Source of the DNA: Azonexaceae bacterium
GTDB taxonomy: Bacteria > Pseudomonadota > Gammaproteobacteria > Burkholderiales > Rhodocyclaceae
Assembly (NCBI GenBank): GCA_009469685.1
Contig: SSTA01000146.1
Coordinates: 1 to 15,919, forward strand
Direction of reading: 5' to 3'
DNA length: 15,919 nt
The position numbers were made by a program, and so were the translations under genes. Numbering within the stretch: position 1 is the first letter of the stretch; each line of letters starts with the position of its first letter. Shown here in pieces: positions 15,149 through 15,919 of the stretch. The notes below the pieces were generated by a model. That model was not told where the DNA came from. It ran no database searches and saw nothing but the letters and a program-made list of their open reading frames with translations.

Positions 15149-15919
15149 TCATTGCTTACGCCGCCAAAGAGCGACCAGAGCTTTCTCCAGTTCCACCGCC
15201 AGGACCGCGCAAACTGCCCAGGCGCCGATCCGCAGCCAGTCCGCCGGACCGATAGCAGCGGTTTGGAACACGGACTGAAGCGGCGGCCAGTAGGTCATCA
15301 GTCCCTGGAGTATCCCCGTCAGCCCCAGGCCGGCCCACAGCCAGGGATTGGCGAAGAGTCCGCGCAAACGGAGTCCCCGGGTCAGGGAGCGGCAATTGAA
15401 AAGATAGGCGGCCTCCACCGCCACGAAGACATTGACGGCGAGGGTGCGCGCTTCCGCAAGATTGCGGCCCGCATCCAGGGCGTGGAGGAAAAGGCCGAAG
15501 GCGCCGGCCAGCAGCAGGAGGGAGACGAGCAGGATGCGCCCCGTCAGGGCGACGCCCAGAATCGGCGCATCCGGCCGCCGCGGCGGCCGGTGCATGATGC
15601 CGTGCTCGATGGGTTCGAAGGCCAGCGTCAGACCGAGAAATACGGCGGTGGTCATGTTGATCCACAGGATCTGCAGAGGCGTGATGGGTAGCGTGATCCC
15701 GAGGACGACGGCGGCGACGATGACCAGCCCCTCGCCGAAATTGGTTGGCAGCGTCCAGGTGATGAACTTGACCAGATTGTCCCAGACCCCCCTCCCCTCC
15801 TCCACCGCAGCGGCGATGCTGGCGAAATTGTCGTCGGTGAGGACCATGGCGGCCGCTTCCTTGGCGACTTCCGTGCCGCCCAATCCCATGGCGATACCGA
15901 TATCCGCCTGCTTCAGGGC
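15149..15919 (-). CDS. P-type cation-transporting ATPase (P2-type), C-terminal part only
   Basis: The last 256 residues of a P-type ATPase are present; the N-terminus lies beyond the right edge of the window. The piece begins with ALKQADIGIAMG, which normally follows the GDGxND hinge motif, then continues with GTEVAKEAAAMVLTDDNFASI. Membrane helices M5-M10 follow: LPTNFGEGLVIV in M5, ITPLQILWINMTTAVFLGLTLAFEP in M6 and YLFNCRSL near M8. The stretch IMHRPPRRPDAPIL and the C-terminal cation ATPase domain place it in the P2 group with Ca2+-, Na+- or Mg2+-type pumps, most like bacterial CtpF-type proteins. In M6 the Asp that binds Ca2+ in SERCA (NxxTD) is replaced by Ala (NMTTA). The transported ion cannot be stated. 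The ferredoxin gene follows 67 bp downstream. Confidence 0.93.
   Translation of the reverse strand, partial: ALKQADIGIAMGLGGTEVAKEAAAMVLTDDNFASIAAAVEEGRGVWDNLVKFITWTLPTNFGEGLVIVAAVVLGITLPITPLQILWINMTTAVFLGLTLAFEPIEHGIMHRPPRRPDAPILGVALTGRILLVSLLLLAGAFGLFLHALDAGRNLAEARTLAVNVFVAVEAAYLFNCRSLTRGLRLRGLFANPWLWAGLGLTGILQGLMTYWPPLQSVFQTAAIGPADWLRIGAWAVCAVLAVELEKALVALWRRKQ

Noticed and set aside
1..15919. CRISPR arrays, tRNA or rRNA genes, insertion sequences, integrase or toxin-antitoxin genes
   Set aside because: I saw no regularly spaced repeats, no tRNA-like cloverleaf, no transposase motifs and no terminal inverted repeats with target duplications. This was checked by eye only.

Overview
The window is about 15.9 kb of GC-rich bacterial chromosome. 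Gene density is very high, and several genes overlap head to tail by four bases (ATGA). The gene families and the arrangement (cutA-dsbD, a NodI/NodJ-type ABC exporter, an MCE/Mla-type lipid transporter, several c-di-GMP enzymes) suggest a betaproteobacterium, plausibly of the Rhodocyclales (Azospira/Dechloromonas/Thauera-like). This placement rests on recognition of protein style, not on a search. No rRNA, tRNA, CRISPR, IS element, integrase or phage gene was seen.

Layout. (1) 1-2199, minus strand: an MCE-type transport cluster of an MlaE-like permease, an MlaD-like MCE protein and a lipoprotein cut by the window edge. No ATPase gene is seen with it. (2) 2379-4059, plus strand: a TSUP (TauE/SafE) membrane transporter, then a CsgG/HfaB-like lipoprotein. 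(3) 4082-6942, minus strand: a NodJ-type ABC-2 permease, cutA and dsbD in a tight run (read from 6942 down). (4) 7069-14104: two large membrane-anchored GGDEF-EAL proteins on the plus strand. The minus-strand NodI-type ATPase gene (9529-10467) lies between them. (5) 14138-15919, minus strand: the C-terminal part of a P2-type cation ATPase, then a thioredoxin-like [2Fe-2S] ferredoxin and an alpha/beta hydrolase that overlap by ATGA.

How the genes work together. The NodI-type ATPase and NodJ-type permease should form one exporter. They lie in the same orientation but are separated by a 2.4 kb GGDEF-EAL gene on the opposite strand, which looks like an insertion into an ancestral ATPase-permease-cutA-dsbD operon. 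Both GGDEF-EAL proteins keep an intact GGDEF motif, the RxxD inhibitory site and the EAL catalytic residues visible by eye, so both may make and degrade c-di-GMP. Both also start inside the stop codon of a short upstream ORF (47 and 11 codons), which would allow translational coupling. CutA and DsbD form a known neighbourhood linked to metal tolerance and periplasmic thiol reduction.

The window holds mostly recognisable housekeeping and signalling genes. I do not see a clear new defence or biosynthetic system. The points most worth a second look are the split NodI/NodJ pair, the short ORFs before the two c-di-GMP genes, and the degenerate MlaE-like permease without an adjacent ATPase.
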